The notes beneath the pieces are model-generated. The model saw only the letters and a program-made list of their open reading frames with translations. It searched no databases and was not told the origin of the DNA. A program made the position numbers and the translations under genes. Positions 13,321-24,938 of a stretch of 64,000 nucleotides of DNA are shown in pieces (position 1 is the first letter of the stretch; every line of letters begins with the position of its first letter). This stretch comes from Pyrenophora tritici-repentis (lineage: Eukaryota; Ascomycota; Dothideomycetes; Pleosporales; Pleosporaceae), in the NCBI RefSeq assembly GCF_003171515.1, contig NC_089390.1, positions 7,688,001-7,752,000 on the forward strand, written 5' to 3'.

Positions 13321-13666
13321 GCTGTCACGTTTTCTACCGAGCGCGAGATATACACAAGATACCACGGTCGGGTCGTTTTCCGGAGCTTGTCCGCAGCTAG
13401 CTGGTCTGAGCGCAGTACCATGTGAGAGGAGGCATACCATCTTCCTATAATTTGGATTCTCAGCAGAAGAATGATGATCTCGGCATGGCCGCAAGTGAAG
13501 CGCGGAAATGAGCTTCGAACGCCCTCTATAAAGAATTTCCTAGAATTACAATACGAGATGACAAAGTACGGGAATATCGCACTTTCCTGCAGACTGATCT
13601 CGGCACGTTTGATTGATCCTGATCTATCTCCTTATGTCTGTCCATGACCTCAGGTCCATGAGTATG
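13321..13666. other. Convergent intergenic gap
   Basis: This lies between the stop codons of the MAP kinase gene (plus) and the membrane-protein gene (minus). It should hold both 3' untranslated regions. I see no other feature. Confidence 0.6.
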
Positions 13667-14983
13667 CTACATCTTCAAAGCCCAGTCCATCCTATAAACG
13701 CTATCGTCTCGGCTTTCAACGAGTTCAGCTCTCTCTTGTTGGCGTCCTCTCACACTATCACTGCCTTGGTTCCAATCTACACCTTTGAAAATCTTGCCTG
13801 TACTCTTCGACCGCACTTCTTCGTCTGTAGGCCTGGTCCAATCATACATGACTGATTCGCATCTACTTCCCTCCCAAGAAGCATGGGTGCTACTACGGCG
13901 ACGACTACTTCCCACTTCATTCTTCTTTGAAGCTTCAGGCTTGCTCGGCTTCTTCGATTCGCAGGAACGACTCCTGATATCGTGCTCCAAGACTGGTTCC
14001 AGCACCGACAGGCGTCTTGTAGCGGCGGTGGCTGAGCCTCGGCGACCGACCTCACTCCACCACTGTTTGTCGTATTGGCTCTGTGATAGGGACGAGTTCC
14101 GCCTTGGTAGTGTGGTTTGAGAACGAGATTTGGGGGTTGGTGGCGGATCAGCAAAGCTCTTGCGTGACTGTAGTCGAGACTGGGCGACTGGATGTGATAC
14201 CTCGGGAAAGGTCTTGCGTGATTGCAGGCGGAATTGTGCAGGAGGAGGAGACGACTGCTCCGGGAAAGTCTTGCGTGGTTGAAGTCGGAAGAGGTGTGTG
14301 GGTGCAGGTCGTTCGTCCGAGGAAAATGGCAGCGTGTCTGCATAGATTGATGGGCAATCAGAGGTTGTACTTGGTGCAAGGGTACTGGCTTCCGAGTCGT
14401 GGCTCTGCCATAACGACAGACTAGGCCATCTTCTCTTCGTTTCCCCGCTTGTTCTGTCCGTGTCTGTGTGTTGGTCTCCCTGTGTGGTAGTGGTGACTGA
14501 GTCCTTCCTATGCAAGTGTGGATGTGGTATATGTTTGAAAACACTGTTCGACTTGGGCCTACCCGTCGTCTCCACCGTGCCAGCAGACGCAGACCTACGC
14601 CAAGTAATTCTTCCCATGTTTGTATTTGTTTCCGCGGCAGCAGCAGCAGCAGCAGTAGTCTGACGTTCGAGGTCGGCGGCGTCTTGTCGTTTGTGAGTAA
14701 AGTGTAAGTACAGAAACCAAGCAACGGCCATGAGAATCAGGCCTAATATAATAGACAATGCAATAGCGGAGGAACGATCGATTTGTGAGGCCGGCTCCAC
14801 CGGGGCAGAAGTCGAGGGCGGGCTGGACTCGGTTATGGACTTTTTGTCGTGGTGCCGGTGGTGCGCGCTTGTTGTCACTGTGTCAGCGTGGTTTCGGAAA
14901 CCGGCCATGACTATCATGGGTGCAAGGAGCATGGGTGGAGCGAGTTTTTGTACAAGGGCATGAAATGCATGTGAGGCGCGCAT
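13667..14983 (-). CDS. Single-pass membrane protein with Ser/Arg-rich cytoplasmic tail, function unknown
   Basis: One exon, 438 residues, starting MRASHAFHALVQKLAP at 14983; a GTG 15 bases upstream is not a likely start. There is a hydrophobic N-terminal stretch (about 15-28, weak signal sequence or anchor), then a Ser/Thr/Pro-rich linker, then a clear transmembrane helix at about 72-95 (AIALSIILGLILMAVAWFL) followed by His/Lys/Arg. The long tail is disordered, with a poly-Ala run coded by CAG/GCT repeats and three imperfect copies of RLQxRK(T/S)F spaced 18-19 residues apart (coded near 14100-14300). The layout resembles fungal wall-stress or mating sensors and Mid2-like proteins, but no Cys-rich WSC domain is present, so the family is not assigned. 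It sits convergent to the MAP kinase gene. Confidence 0.65.
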   Translation of the reverse strand: MRASHAFHALVQKLAPPMLLAPMIVMAGFRNHADTVTTSAHHRHHDKKSITESSPPSTSAPVEPASQIDRSSAIALSIILGLILMAVAWFLYLHFTHKRQDAADLERQTTAAAAAAAETNTNMGRITWRRSASAGTVETTGRPKSNSVFKHIPHPHLHRKDSVTTTTQGDQHTDTDRTSGETKRRWPSLSLWQSHDSEASTLAPSTTSDCPSIYADTLPFSSDERPAPTHLFRLQPRKTFPEQSSPPPAQFRLQSRKTFPEVSHPVAQSRLQSRKSFADPPPTPKSRSQTTLPRRNSSLSQSQYDKQWWSEVGRRGSATAATRRLSVLEPVLEHDIRSRSCESKKPSKPEASKKNEVGSSRRRSSTHASWEGSRCESVMYDWTRPTDEEVRSKSTGKIFKGVDWNQGSDSVRGRQQERAELVESRDDSVYRMDWALKM

Positions 14984-15412
14984 ACGTGCGGGAAACACTT
15001 GTGTCTAGCAGTTTTATCTGGCATTTCTGAATCGCTCGCGTGTGTGGCGTGATTACCACGCTGTGAGCTCATGGCCAGGTGTTGAGCCAGATGGGCACGT
15101 GTAGTGCTTCGACGGTCTGGTAGTCGACCATTGTTTGAATGAGGGGCAATGCTGGTATGGAGAAGCAGCGACTGAGGAGTTCGTAGCCTATCTTCCCTTA
15201 TCAAGTCCCAGTCTCATCTTGACATGTGTTGTTTGGTTGAGCTGCCATGACCTAAACGCCGCCTTTCACGCCCGTGTCTCTCTATTTGTGCTGTTTTACA
15301 AAGTAGCGTCCGCGCTATGTATGCAAATACCCGTCTTTTTCATGCGCCCAGTTAATCGTACAGTAATCGTACAACCTTCGTTTCTTTCGTATTGTGGGAA
15401 TGACGCGTACCA
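14984..15412. other. Intergenic gap between two minus-strand genes
   Basis: It holds the upstream region of the membrane-protein gene and the 3' side of ERV1. No coding frame or clear motif is supported. Confidence 0.5.
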
Positions 15413-16072
15413 TCAGAAGTCACACCTCCCATCCTTCCACCCTGTTCTCCAGCGTTCCTCCCACCTCTTGCAATCAAAGGTTTGCTTGCCCAACTTCTCA
15501 TTTACAGCATTATGCGCCTCGCACATCCACTCGCCAAACTCGCTTCTACTGCTCACCCTCGGCGTGTTCTTTTGCATCCAGGCCTGGAAATCCTCCGCGC
15601 AGACCCAGCATGGATAGAGTTTGCCAAACGTGGTAAGGAACGACTTAGTTTCAGATTGCAATTGAGGTGAAGGGTTTACTGGGTAGGCACCAGTTATGGA
15701 GTGCAAAAGTGTCCAGGAAGAGCGGCCAAGCTCTTCGACATCGGGAGGGCAGTCGGCGGGAAGCGTGGGTGCGGCAGCGGTGGTAGTGGTGGGTTGGGAC
15801 TGGGTACGTTTCGTGGGCAGTTTGCCGGACATTGCAAAGAGGGATTTCACATCGTTGCATGTTCGACATCTGCAGAGTAGGCGCATAGATTAGCGTGTTG
15901 GCTCTTAGTAAAGCAAGCTTGTCGCAGGTCGTCAAGTCGTCCGGCGCATTGAACGACTGCTAGGTACTTACGGCTTGCCATCGGGACCCAGCACAATACC
16001 GTTTGCCAGCTTCGTGTACCCGGTTCTATCCGTCTCTTGCTTTTCGCTCGTCTCGGTGGAACTCTGCGCCAT
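15413..16072 (-). CDS. erv1: FAD-linked sulfhydryl oxidase Erv1 (mitochondrial intermembrane space)
   Basis: Exons 16072-15972 and 15869-15413 with a 102-bp intron give 185 residues. The start is MAQSSTETSEKQ. Erv1 reoxidises Mia40 in the intermembrane-space disulfide relay and passes electrons to cytochrome c. Visible: shuttle cysteines C35-x2-C38 in KPCRTC (the codon for P34 is split by the intron), a flexible Thr/Ala linker, then the catalytic FAD domain with RSSWTLLHS, the active site YPCWVC (C121/C124), HNAVN for FAD binding, and the structural pair C150/C167. The shuttle disulfide only appears once the two exons are joined. The C-terminus WKDGRCDF is normal for the family. The secretory-pathway oxidase Erv2 is excluded by the lack of a signal anchor and by the N-terminal CxxC. 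Confidence 0.92.
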
Positions 16073-17782
16073 GTTTTCCCTTTGTCCAGACGCCTCGTTG
16101 TGGTTGTGATATGTTGCAGACGTTGGAACCGTGATTTCTAAGCTCTTCGATCGCCGGACCTCGGACTTATGCAGCTGCCCACCGGGGGGTCAACGTAACC
16201 GTGATCGACGACGTATCATGACTATTTCCTTGAATTGAGCTTATGTGCAACTTCTTCCTTAGTATTGTAAATCGCATGCGCCGGGTTGAAGGGCTGTTGT
16301 TGCACGTCAATTGCTCTGGGCGATTAGACGCCTCATGTGTTGTGGCCGTGCAGGGCGATGAAACACGACTCCTGAACAACACGTGTGTAACATCACCAAA
16401 CCCTCCACATCCCGTATCGCCATGGGTGTGCTATAATGACAGCGAAAATCTTTAGGAACGGTAGGAGCTGAACGCCTCGTGGGTCTTCAGCTATGACCCA
16501 GCTCATGAAAGTACTTAGGTTAGTTGGTTTAAAGCCTCAGGTCCTCACGGTCTTAAGCGGTGTAGTCTGCGTCTAATGCTTCTATTTCGAGAATGCAATG
16601 CCTTCCCTTTCTTGGTAGGAACCCCTGACAGATGACTGATCAAGAGCAGGACTGCTTTCTCGATCGCGTGCTTGGTTCTAGCGTTCTGCAGCATTCCGTG
16701 TATGTCTGTTTCTACCGCACTGGCTCAGTCACCTGGGTGTCATAAAATACTGGACAGTGTGGCAATAGACGTGTCTGGCAACTACATTGGCTTTTTAACA
16801 CTAGTGAGTCTAGTATTTGATGACACTCAGGTGCAGTCATGCCTTTTGTATTCACTGGTATAACTCCAAGACAACATTCCGTCCTTGATCCCCGTATCGC
16901 TCTCAGTTCGATTTGACTTGCGGATATTGGTAACGTACGGCCTAGTGCTATCCCCTAGAATGGAATGTCTGGCCATGGCTACTACTACAGCCTCATACCC
17001 AGGATCAATACTTCTGGAAGCAGAAAAAGAGCACGGAAATCTCAAGAACAGGGGGCTTTCGTTTGCCCGTGGGGTGATACGTACCAGTCTGATGACGATG
17101 CAGCGGTCAAATATGGCACTGCGCTTCACAACCTGCCACACGCCGGTATTCACAACGCCATCGGATATTGGAGAATGCCACAGCAAAACAGAAGCATGGT
17201 ATCAGTTTGAGGATCGCTGTACAATCTGCGGAGGGCTGAGTACGTGTGGTGAGGTGCGCACCCTTCCCTATGGTCAGTCACGTGCCGAGTCCCTCGTCAC
17301 CGCTCATCGCACCGCTTCCTGGTTTGGGTCGGTACCGGTCTGTTTATAATCTGTGACGTAGCACTATCGCTCTCCATCTTACTTTCTCACTCACGTCTGT
17401 GATCGGGGGCGACTTCCAGGCTCCAGGCTCTGTCGACTGTGGGCAGGCGCACGCACCTCTTCTCTCCACACTACCACACCCGCGCTCCCCCACACTTCAA
17501 ATACCAATTACTCACGATCGCAACCACTCCCAACTTGAATTGCAATTATTTGCTGAATATAAGGGATCACAGACAGCGAAAGTGCCAGCGCAAACACACA
17601 CCGTGACTAGCCTCGATAGATAATAAGTACGTCTACCTCTGCACATTTGGCCCTTCTCCTACACCCAAGTTTACTTTGCTGCTTCGACCAATCAGAGTGT
17701 TTCAATACATCATCACTACGAACATAACTTGGAGTCGGCTAACCAGCACACTCAAGACACAGCTGCGAAGACAACTGCGACA
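16073..17782. other. Gene-poor stretch of 1.7 kb
   Basis: No supported gene. A plus frame at 16885-17349 gives a composition unlike the neighbours and no family resemblance. The last 300 bases (CT- and CA-rich, with ACACACACCG and CTCGATAGATAATAAG) look like the leader of the gene starting at 17783. Confidence 0.45.
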
Positions 17783-18715
17783 ATGTCTACCAGCATCATC
17801 ACCAAAGTCATGTCTCTAGACTCGCACTCAGGCGTTCCATCGGTTCCAAACCCTACGCCCGCTACTGAACCCATCACTAGTCCTTTCGGCAGCGATCCTG
17901 TCGACCCTCCTCCCGAGATGGACTACAACGCTGTCGCCAGGATACTCGCTCCCATCCAGGAGTCTCTCAATGAAGCCGCCATGGAGGCTGGCTACCCTTC
18001 GCCACCTATCAACACGCCCGAAGTTGGCTCTCCAGCTCCCTCCGTTGTCTATCGTCAACCTATCACTCGCGGTCGCGGTTTCAGCGTCATCGGCGATAGG
18101 CTCGCTCAACTGAAGATCGACGACCGCAAGCTTCGCCACCGTGACGCAGACATGAGCTCGAGCAACTACTCGCCTGAGCCCTCTGTTGCCGAGGATGAGG
18201 AAGCGGACATTGCCAGCATATCCGAGGTGTTGAGCGAGAGTGGCAAGGACAAACAGGGCTCTGCGGACGCTCGTAAGCTTCCTGCCTCTCTTGTTATAGC
18301 TACAGGCTCAGTTCCTATCGCTCTAGGTTCCCCTGCGGTAAACCCGCGCATCGAAGAGTACTTGTCTTTCACCTCCAACGACTTGCCGACAAACTCTGTT
18401 GCTCCTTGCTTTCCTTCAACGCTCATGGAGACCAGCACGGAGTCTGTCAAGACCGTTGTCGATGGCAGTGACCGCACTAGCTTGAAGAGTGACGGCGTCA
18501 CTGAGAAGAGCAACTGGGCCGAGGAACTGGAGGACGCCGTCGATAGGGCATGTATGCGTCTCGAGCAACTCGCAGAAGACGAGGTCAAGTCGGACTCCAG
18601 CAAGAGCTTCGAAGACTACTACATCGCTCGTCTTGAGCGCCTGCTCGGTAGTGCCAAACGGTCTGTCCCTGTCCACATCCAGAAGGCCAAGACAGTACGC
18701 GAGGAGACAGCATAA
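17783..18715 (+). CDS. Unrecognised Ser/Glu-rich protein, 310 residues
   Basis: One exon from ATG 17783 (MSTSIITKVMSLDSH). The frame is open further upstream to a TTG at 17729, but that is not a likely start. Codon use is strongly C-ended at third positions, as in the real genes nearby. The product is acidic and mostly disordered. A predicted helical patch (YNAVARILAPIQESLNEAA, about residues 48-66) and a C-terminal helix-rich block (ELEDAVDRACMRLEQLAEDE, then a basic end with SAKRSVPVHIQKAK) are the only ordered parts. There is no signal peptide, membrane helix or known motif. I do not recognise the family. Confidence 0.6.
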   Translation: MSTSIITKVMSLDSHSGVPSVPNPTPATEPITSPFGSDPVDPPPEMDYNAVARILAPIQESLNEAAMEAGYPSPPINTPEVGSPAPSVVYRQPITRGRGFSVIGDRLAQLKIDDRKLRHRDADMSSSNYSPEPSVAEDEEADIASISEVLSESGKDKQGSADARKLPASLVIATGSVPIALGSPAVNPRIEEYLSFTSNDLPTNSVAPCFPSTLMETSTESVKTVVDGSDRTSLKSDGVTEKSNWAEELEDAVDRACMRLEQLAEDEVKSDSSKSFEDYYIARLERLLGSAKRSVPVHIQKAKTVREETA

Positions 18716-19130
18716 GACTGTTCCAGAGTACACGGCGACGGAAACGGCTTCACGGTCGGTCTACTCAAAAGAAATCTAGCGGCATTCGAGCGGCGAAGGA
18801 GTGCGTGTAGCATTCATGGCACAAGTAATTGTCGGATGCTTTTATGATCATTATGATTCAGGAGTTCTGGGCAGGACTATATTCGGATTTGGGGAATGGA
18901 ATGGGGCATGGCTGGTGTTCTATACCCACAACCTGATATTCGTGTGATTTACGAGATCATGATAACGAGACTGTAATCGTCTTTGGCCGTCGTACTGTTC
19001 AGCCAAAAGTAATAATGTTTTGTTTTCCCATTCAACGAGGATGGAGTCTTATTTTCATGTGAAAGTGATCAGTTGGTTCATACAAGTATACGCGCAACAT
19101 ATCACATAATGCCAGTACAGTGCCTCAACC
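18716..19130. other. Convergent intergenic gap
   Basis: T- and A-richer sequence between two facing stop codons. It should hold both 3' untranslated regions. Nothing else is seen. Confidence 0.55.
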
Positions 19131-19715
19131 CTAAGCAAAGCGATCGTACCACCCATTCCTCACACCAAGCGCCTGTAGAATGGCAACAAAGCCCAAAACC
19201 ATAGCCGTAGGCTTATCATTACTCCTCCAGTAAGCTCCGCCCGCAGCAGCCATCATACCAACCAGGATACCCGCAATACCCTTATCATACACATCATAGA
19301 TGCCAGTCTGCGCCCACTTGTAATTCAGAATACCTAGCAAACCAACCTGTCAGCCCCATCCACCCCTCAACTAACGCAGTTTTACGTAAACCAACGCAGT
19401 TTTACGCAAAAAAACGCAGTCCCCAAGAAAGAGAAGATACAGGAATCAACATACTCATAATCACAAAAAACCCACTCCCCTCGTACCATCCTATCTTGCT
19501 AGCGCCGCGCAGCACAATTGGTAGCGTACGCATGGTTGGATGTTTGAACTGGTCAAGGCCTTTCATCTGGATTGTACAAGTAAATGTTAGGAATAAGAGT
19601 TTGTATATATACGGGGAGGGGGGGGGGCATTTACCGTGTGCAGGAGTGCTAGGATGCCATAGGCGGCGCTGGAAGCTTTGAGCAGAGGGTGCGAGTGCGA
19701 GGTTGTTGATGCCAT
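19131..19715 (-). CDS. Small multi-pass membrane protein, conserved in fungi, function unknown
   Basis: Three exons (19715-19635, 19566-19455, 19333-19131) give 131 residues. The start is MASTTSHSHPLLKASSAAYG. The join reads VIMSILNYKWAQ, in frame. Hydrophobic segments: residues about 15-27 (AAYGILALLH), 53-70 (YEGSGFFVIMSILNYKW), 80-100 (GIAGILVGMMAAAGGAYW) and 105-120 (AMVLGFVAILQALGV). The pattern with HTMKGLDQF, GWYEGS, NYKWAQTG, and YWRSNDKPT recurs in unnamed small membrane proteins of ascomycetes (recalled). The second intron carries direct repeats, reported separately. The function cannot be inferred. Confidence 0.7.
19373..19425. repeat. Three short direct repeats inside an intron
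   Basis: AACGCAGT occurs three times about 20 bases apart (starting near 19373, 19394 and 19413). The first two copies are followed by TTTTACG and then TAAA or CAAA. The repeats lie in the second intron (19334-19454) of the small membrane-protein gene. Confidence 0.8.
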
Positions 19716-20141
19716 TGTTTCGTGGAATTAGAGTTTTGAGGGAGGAGAAAGGGTTACTACAATGCTGGGTATGTGCAGGTGTATGGAGATTGCGGAGACA
19801 GTTCTGGGATGCACATGTCACGAATAGCGTCGTTGTGATGGCTTGATGGTGCCTAGGGCTATGTGGGTTGAGCCGAGGTTTAGTATGCTTTTGGGATGGT
19901 ATTGCCCCACTTTTTGCGGGTCCGAAGTTGACAGTACAGCTTGGAGATGGGTTTGCGATTCTGACATTATGGAATTTAAGATTGAGTTTTCAGTCAAGTT
20001 ACCCAAGGCTTGCTTGGGTATGATGTCTCACTTTGACCATGCAGATCTTGGTTCCCACACTGCTGTCACGCCATGTTCAGACATACCCGCAGCAAGCTGT
20101 TGTCCTAGACCTTTTTCCTTTGTCATCCCCTCCCTCGCTTC
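19716..20141. other. Intergenic gap between two minus-strand genes
   Basis: Upstream region of the small membrane-protein gene and 3' side of the next gene. No feature is supported. Confidence 0.5.
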
Positions 20142-20665
20142 CTACTTGTTCTCTTTGTCTTTTCCCTTTGTGTTGTCGTTATCTTCGTCCTGTCCAGTGC
20201 CCTGCACAGCAGGCATAAGTCCACTCGCAATGACATCGAGATCCGAAGGCATACAAGTAGCCGGCGACGTGTATGGTCCAGCGCTCTCTTGTCCCGGATT
20301 CAGGCCATCGACCTTGTTCTCGGCCCATGTCAGCGCATCGTCGACGGCGGTCTTGACGCTTTGTACGACTTCTGAGACAAGGATCGAGGCAGCGGATGCT
20401 GGTTCATTCCTAGTGTTGTCTGTTGGGGAAAATGTACCGTCCGTGGATACGATAGGAGTCCTGGAGTTGTTGTGGTGTTCAACCTGGAAAGATGAGTATG
20501 AGAAATGTTGAAGGTAAGCGAGTATGGAGAGCATACCTGCTGCTGGGCCGGTGAATTTGTCCGAGACGAGTGCATACTCTTGTGCGTGGCTTTTGTTGTA
20601 GCAGCATCTAGTGCATCTGGTCTCATGGTTTGTGTTGTGAATGCGTCCAGTCCTTCGGGCTTCAT
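20142..20665 (-). CDS. Unrecognised 156-residue soluble protein
   Basis: Exons 20665-20537 and 20483-20142 (53-bp intron, GTATGC..CCAG) give 156 residues: start MKPEGLDAFTTQTM, end KGKDKENK. The intron ends fit the consensus and the frame stays open. The middle has a probable amphipathic helix (VSEVVQSVKTAVDDALTWAE, about residues 86-105). The tail is acidic then lysine-rich. It contains no cysteine apart from one near the end and has no signal peptide. The composition resembles small stress-type hydrophilins, but no family is assigned. The next Met upstream is out of frame, which supports this start. Confidence 0.5.
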
Positions 20666-22700
20666 GCAGATAATGGTGAAGCAAAGTAGCTGTGCAACGT
20701 AGTCCTCTCTTGGGTGAAGGACAGACAGTGTTGAACCACTCCCTTGGAGTTTGCTGTTTTCGGAGTGGATGTCGCAAGACACTCTAGAATGAGCCCCATT
20801 GTTTGTTCGTTTGCGAGACAGTGGCTGTAGCGCTGTTGTTCCTTCCACACACAGACACTTTTGTTTGTTAGTGTAACAGACACGACGTCATCGCATGAAA
20901 TCTTGTGAATCGTGCAATCTAGAGTGAAGGTTTCGCTTGTCACGAATGTCTGGTAAGCTTTTAATTAGGTATTCCAACGATACTTACCCTATGTTCTAGT
21001 CCCGATACAGCTTCAAGAAGACAATCATTTCAGCGATGTGTCTCATGACCCTGAGATTTACAGATGTCGTCATGGTTTGAGCAGCGAGGTATCAGATTGA
21101 GTAGTTCGGAACCATGCTACTCGGATTCATCTCGTTTATGTAGTATGATGCGAGAACCGCGTCCAAGAAATATTTTAGCCCCGGCACATACGAGCTATAT
21201 CGCGAAGTGATATGATAGAAGAAATCCTCACGTATATGCCGGGGCCCGGCTGACTGGACTGTCATCTAGCCAATTCTAACAACACTTCAAGCAGCTACTA
21301 AGATCAGCCCAGTTTTCTGACAAACATGGCGCTCGGTATGCCTCAATCATCAGACTGCATGGACGAAAACGGCGGGTATTCTAATTAAGCGGAGTGCCAA
21401 ACGGTGTACCCCAGGCTAGACGCATGACTGGGGTTAACCGCTTGATACGCAGATCAGGATACTCGAATACGAGCCAGCCTTGCCCAACTTCTAGAAGCCT
21501 GCTCTTACTGGACGCACAGTCAGTTGTCCCGCATACTACAAGCCGAGATTTGGAAGTGGTGGGGTAACACCATATCGTGTACCCGTTCGTACTAGCGTCA
21601 TGGCTGCGGTAACGGTAGCTTACCTCAGGACTGAGTGCGCAGTCAAAGGCAGTACCTAGGGAAACCGCAGCAGATAGCGCCGGAGTCCAGCACGAATGCA
21701 CATTGAGTCACCGACAAAGTTGAAGGCATAGTGTGTAGAAGGGATCCACTTCTCCTACGGCTCCTCCTACAGGAAGAGACCGGGGCGTACCCTGTGATTG
21801 CACTTGGGCCGCAATTTGATATGATATGCTGCGTGGAAGCTTTGTCGCGCCTATCACAGCGCATGCAAGTGTTCGAGCGGAGTTCGTGTGTGGCTTGAAG
21901 CAATATAGAGATGCTGGATACGCTGGTATGGCGCAGAGAGAAAGGTCATGAGGTGGTGCTGATGCAGGTCCACCAGTACCGTTCGCTGAGGGCTGCCATG
22001 CCGGACCCTCACAGCCAAGGCTGCTAGCGTGCGGCGTGCCATAACTATCATTGGTCTGTCTTTTCTGACATTCCCTAGCTTTAGGCTGTTGTACGCGGTT
22101 AGCGCAATGTTTGGCCTCATACACACACAATTGACACACGGCATAGCGAGCGAGTGAGGAGATGATGGGGCTTTGGCTTGCTCCGTGCTTCCTGCAGACC
22201 AGTGTCTAAGCAAGCAAATGACAGGCATGTGTGGTTGCGTCAACACATATCCCACCCTAGCGCTCGGCAGCATTCGATGCAATCTATCGTCAACCGAACC
22301 GGGCGAAGGCTGTGGGTAGTTACTCGACGACTTCGACTATGCGACCCCGGGGCCCTTGCAGCCCTCGTCGGCGCCAATATCGTTTGTCGTCTGTCTGAGC
22401 GCAATGTGGAGTGCGTGAGGCCCCATGTCATCCCCGCATTCGTTTGCTCGCGAAGCTCATCTCCCAAGCACCCACGTCGTTTCGTGACTTGTCCACGGGT
22501 GTACCTAGAAGCTAACAAGAGGCGAACTTTGGCCTACTATACTTATAATCGCTGCTGGGCCTTCCGTCTCGTCTCCTTCCCGCCCACTGCTTCCCTGCTT
22601 TCGTAACCTACGCCCAGCTTGCACCCGTGGATATTCTAGCTGCACGCCGCAGGAATTGTCTGCAGCGTCGCCCCGGCCGCCGTCTGCCCGTCAACCAATC
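20666..22700. other. Gene-poor stretch of 2.0 kb upstream of the Zn2Cys6 gene
   Basis: Short frames on both strands (21708-22139, 21854-22282, 22178-22606) overlap each other and have no family resemblance, so I call none. The last 400 bases before 22701 are pyrimidine-rich and probably include the promoter and leader of the regulator gene. Confidence 0.45.
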
Positions 22701-24938
22701 ATGGCAGCTATCACTCCTTCTCCAGACGTTAGTCCCGTATCGTCAGCAACGACCAATGGAGGTTTCCCCAGGGATGCCTTCTCCCTCAATCTCTCCACTT
22801 TGCCCGACGCCAACAGCTTTATCCTCAAGTCTGCCCTGACCTCTCCCCATCTTCTCGACTCCCCAAATGATCTGTTTTCAGGAGGCGGCCGTTTGAGTAA
22901 TTCCTTCAAGAAGCGGCCCCGCAATATGTCTCAATCATCCGGTACCGATCGGGAAATGTCAAATGAGAACACTCCACCCGCCTCAAACGGTATTGCGCCC
23001 ACAAGCAATGGGAACGACGGCTCCAACCCAGAGCCCCGACCAGCTACAAAGAAGCGCCCCAGTACCGACACAATAGACTATCCACGACGGCGTGCGACTA
23101 TAGCGGTACAGCTGCCATTTCTACCTGTCCCTCAGCTTCAACGACTGACAAGGCTAGTGCGAAATATGTCGGTCTCGAAAGTCTCGATGCGACGGCACAC
23201 GACCAAAGTGCAGACTTTGCACAGAACTGAATGCCGAATGCATATACCGTGAGCCAGGTATCAAGCTTGACGCTGGCGACAAGCTGATCCTGGAACACCT
23301 GAACCGCATTGAAGGTCTTCTACAGTCTGGCTTCACCAGTAACTATTCATTGTCTTCGCATTCCCCAGCTGCAAGCAACTCAACGAGCGAAGATTTTCTC
23401 GCTCGCAGTGCCGGCCATATACCCCATCTCGGTATGGTTCAGCCGATCAACGGCATAGGAACATGGACCAACCACCCCTCAAATATCTCCACCATGCCAA
23501 AAACACACAACACGGCAGCCTTGAATCTGCTATCCTCACCCATGATCCGGGAACTGGTGTCTCGTCAATATGATGCCAAGATACTCCTTCAGCTAGAGAT
23601 GACCCGTGAATCAGTAAGCCTCGGTACAACTCGCGGTCTAGACTTGTCCAACACTGGCGTGTACGTTCAAGCATACTTTGAGAGAGTAAATGTCTTCTAC
23701 GCAGTCGTCAACCCATATACATGGAGTGATCACTACCAGACTGCACTCAGCCACGGATTTCGAGATGGGCCTGAAAGTTGCATTGTTCTCCTAGTACTTG
23801 CGCTTGGTCATGCTGCAAGCACCGGGAGTATAACACAACAGAACCCGGACAAGGATCCCCCCGGCTTGGCATACTTCGCCGCAGCTTGGAGTCTGCTACC
23901 AACCGTCATGACAAGGAATAACATGGTCGCCGCGCAGTGTCAGATTCTTGCTGCAGCATACCTGGTGTACCTTGTACGTCCTGTTGAAGCCTGGAATGTG
24001 TTGTCGGGTGCGAGTATGAAGCTACAACTTCTTCTGAGCGCACCTGGCCGAGTGTCGCCAGCTGAAGAAGAACTTGGCAGAAGAGTGTATTGGAATGCGG
24101 TCATGATCGAGAGCGATCTTCTAGCGGAGCTAGATCTTCCTCATTCAGGCATTGCGCAGTTTGAAGAGGGCTTTTCTTTGCCGACCGGCTTTGAAGATTT
24201 AGGGACCGAAGCAGTTGGTCGGGACGAGTTATGGTACTTCCTTGCCGAGATCGCCCTTCGAAGGTTGCTCAATCGGGTGAGTTCGATGCTCTACATCCGG
24301 ACCACACCGTATTCGAAAGGCCCGGCTGCCACCTCCATTGCTCAACTAGACCCGCTCGTCGTGGAACTAGATTTCCAATTGAATCAGTGGTATGCCGGAC
24401 TACCACCAGCCATGCAGTTCCCGCTTGATAGGGTACCGTTGCAGAACCCCGTGCAAACAGTTCTCAGACTACGCTACTTTGCATGCCGCACAATCATCTT
24501 TCGACCATACGTACTGCTCGTGCTGCAGGATGAAAGCCTGGCAATGGATTCCGGTGTGCAGGACAATTGCCACAAGTGTCTGGAAGCATGTGTTCGCCAA
24601 CTAGAGTACATTACTGCGCACCACGCCGGACATATCCCCTATCTGTTCCAGGGTGCGCTCTCGTAAGTTTCTTCCTTCGTCATCAACGCAATCATTAACA
24701 ATCTACTAGTATCATCTCCCAGACCCTGCTCATCATGGGTGCAACCATGACTCCTTCACTCTCCCAGCTACTTCCTCCACCAGCAACAATGGACGACATC
24801 ATAAACAATGTGGTCCTTGAAATGGAGCGCTACGCACATCTCGCGCCTAGCCTTCGTCTCTCCGCTGAGATCATTCGTGAGGCCGAAGGAAAGCGACAAA
24901 TGTGGTTACGGACAGCAGGCCTCAAATTCGAAGTATGA
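22701..24938 (+). CDS. Zn2Cys6 fungal-specific transcription factor
   Basis: Exons 22701-23105, 23158-24662 and 24710-24938 give 712 residues. The start is MAAITPSPDVSP; an in-frame TTG upstream is ignored. The first intron (23106-23157) falls just before the zinc cluster: the join reads RRRATIA then CEICRSRKSRCDG. The cluster has spacing C-x2-C-x6-C-x6-C-x2-C-x6-C (CEICRSRKSRC..RPKCRLCTELNAEC). A short linker helix (LILEHLNRIEGLLQ) can dimerise. The large middle domain (about residues 220-560, YFERVNVFYAVVNPYTW, LALGHAAS, AWSLLP) is the fungal_trans middle homology region. The protein should bind DNA in the nucleus as a dimer on CGG-type half sites; the target genes are unknown. No biosynthetic genes adjoin it. 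Confidence 0.88.

Noticed and set aside
16885..17349. 154-codon plus frame
   Set aside because: No family-like segments, and composition unlike the neighbouring genes.
22178..22606. 142-codon plus frame before the Zn2Cys6 gene
   Set aside because: It overlaps opposing frames of similar size and lies in probable promoter DNA.
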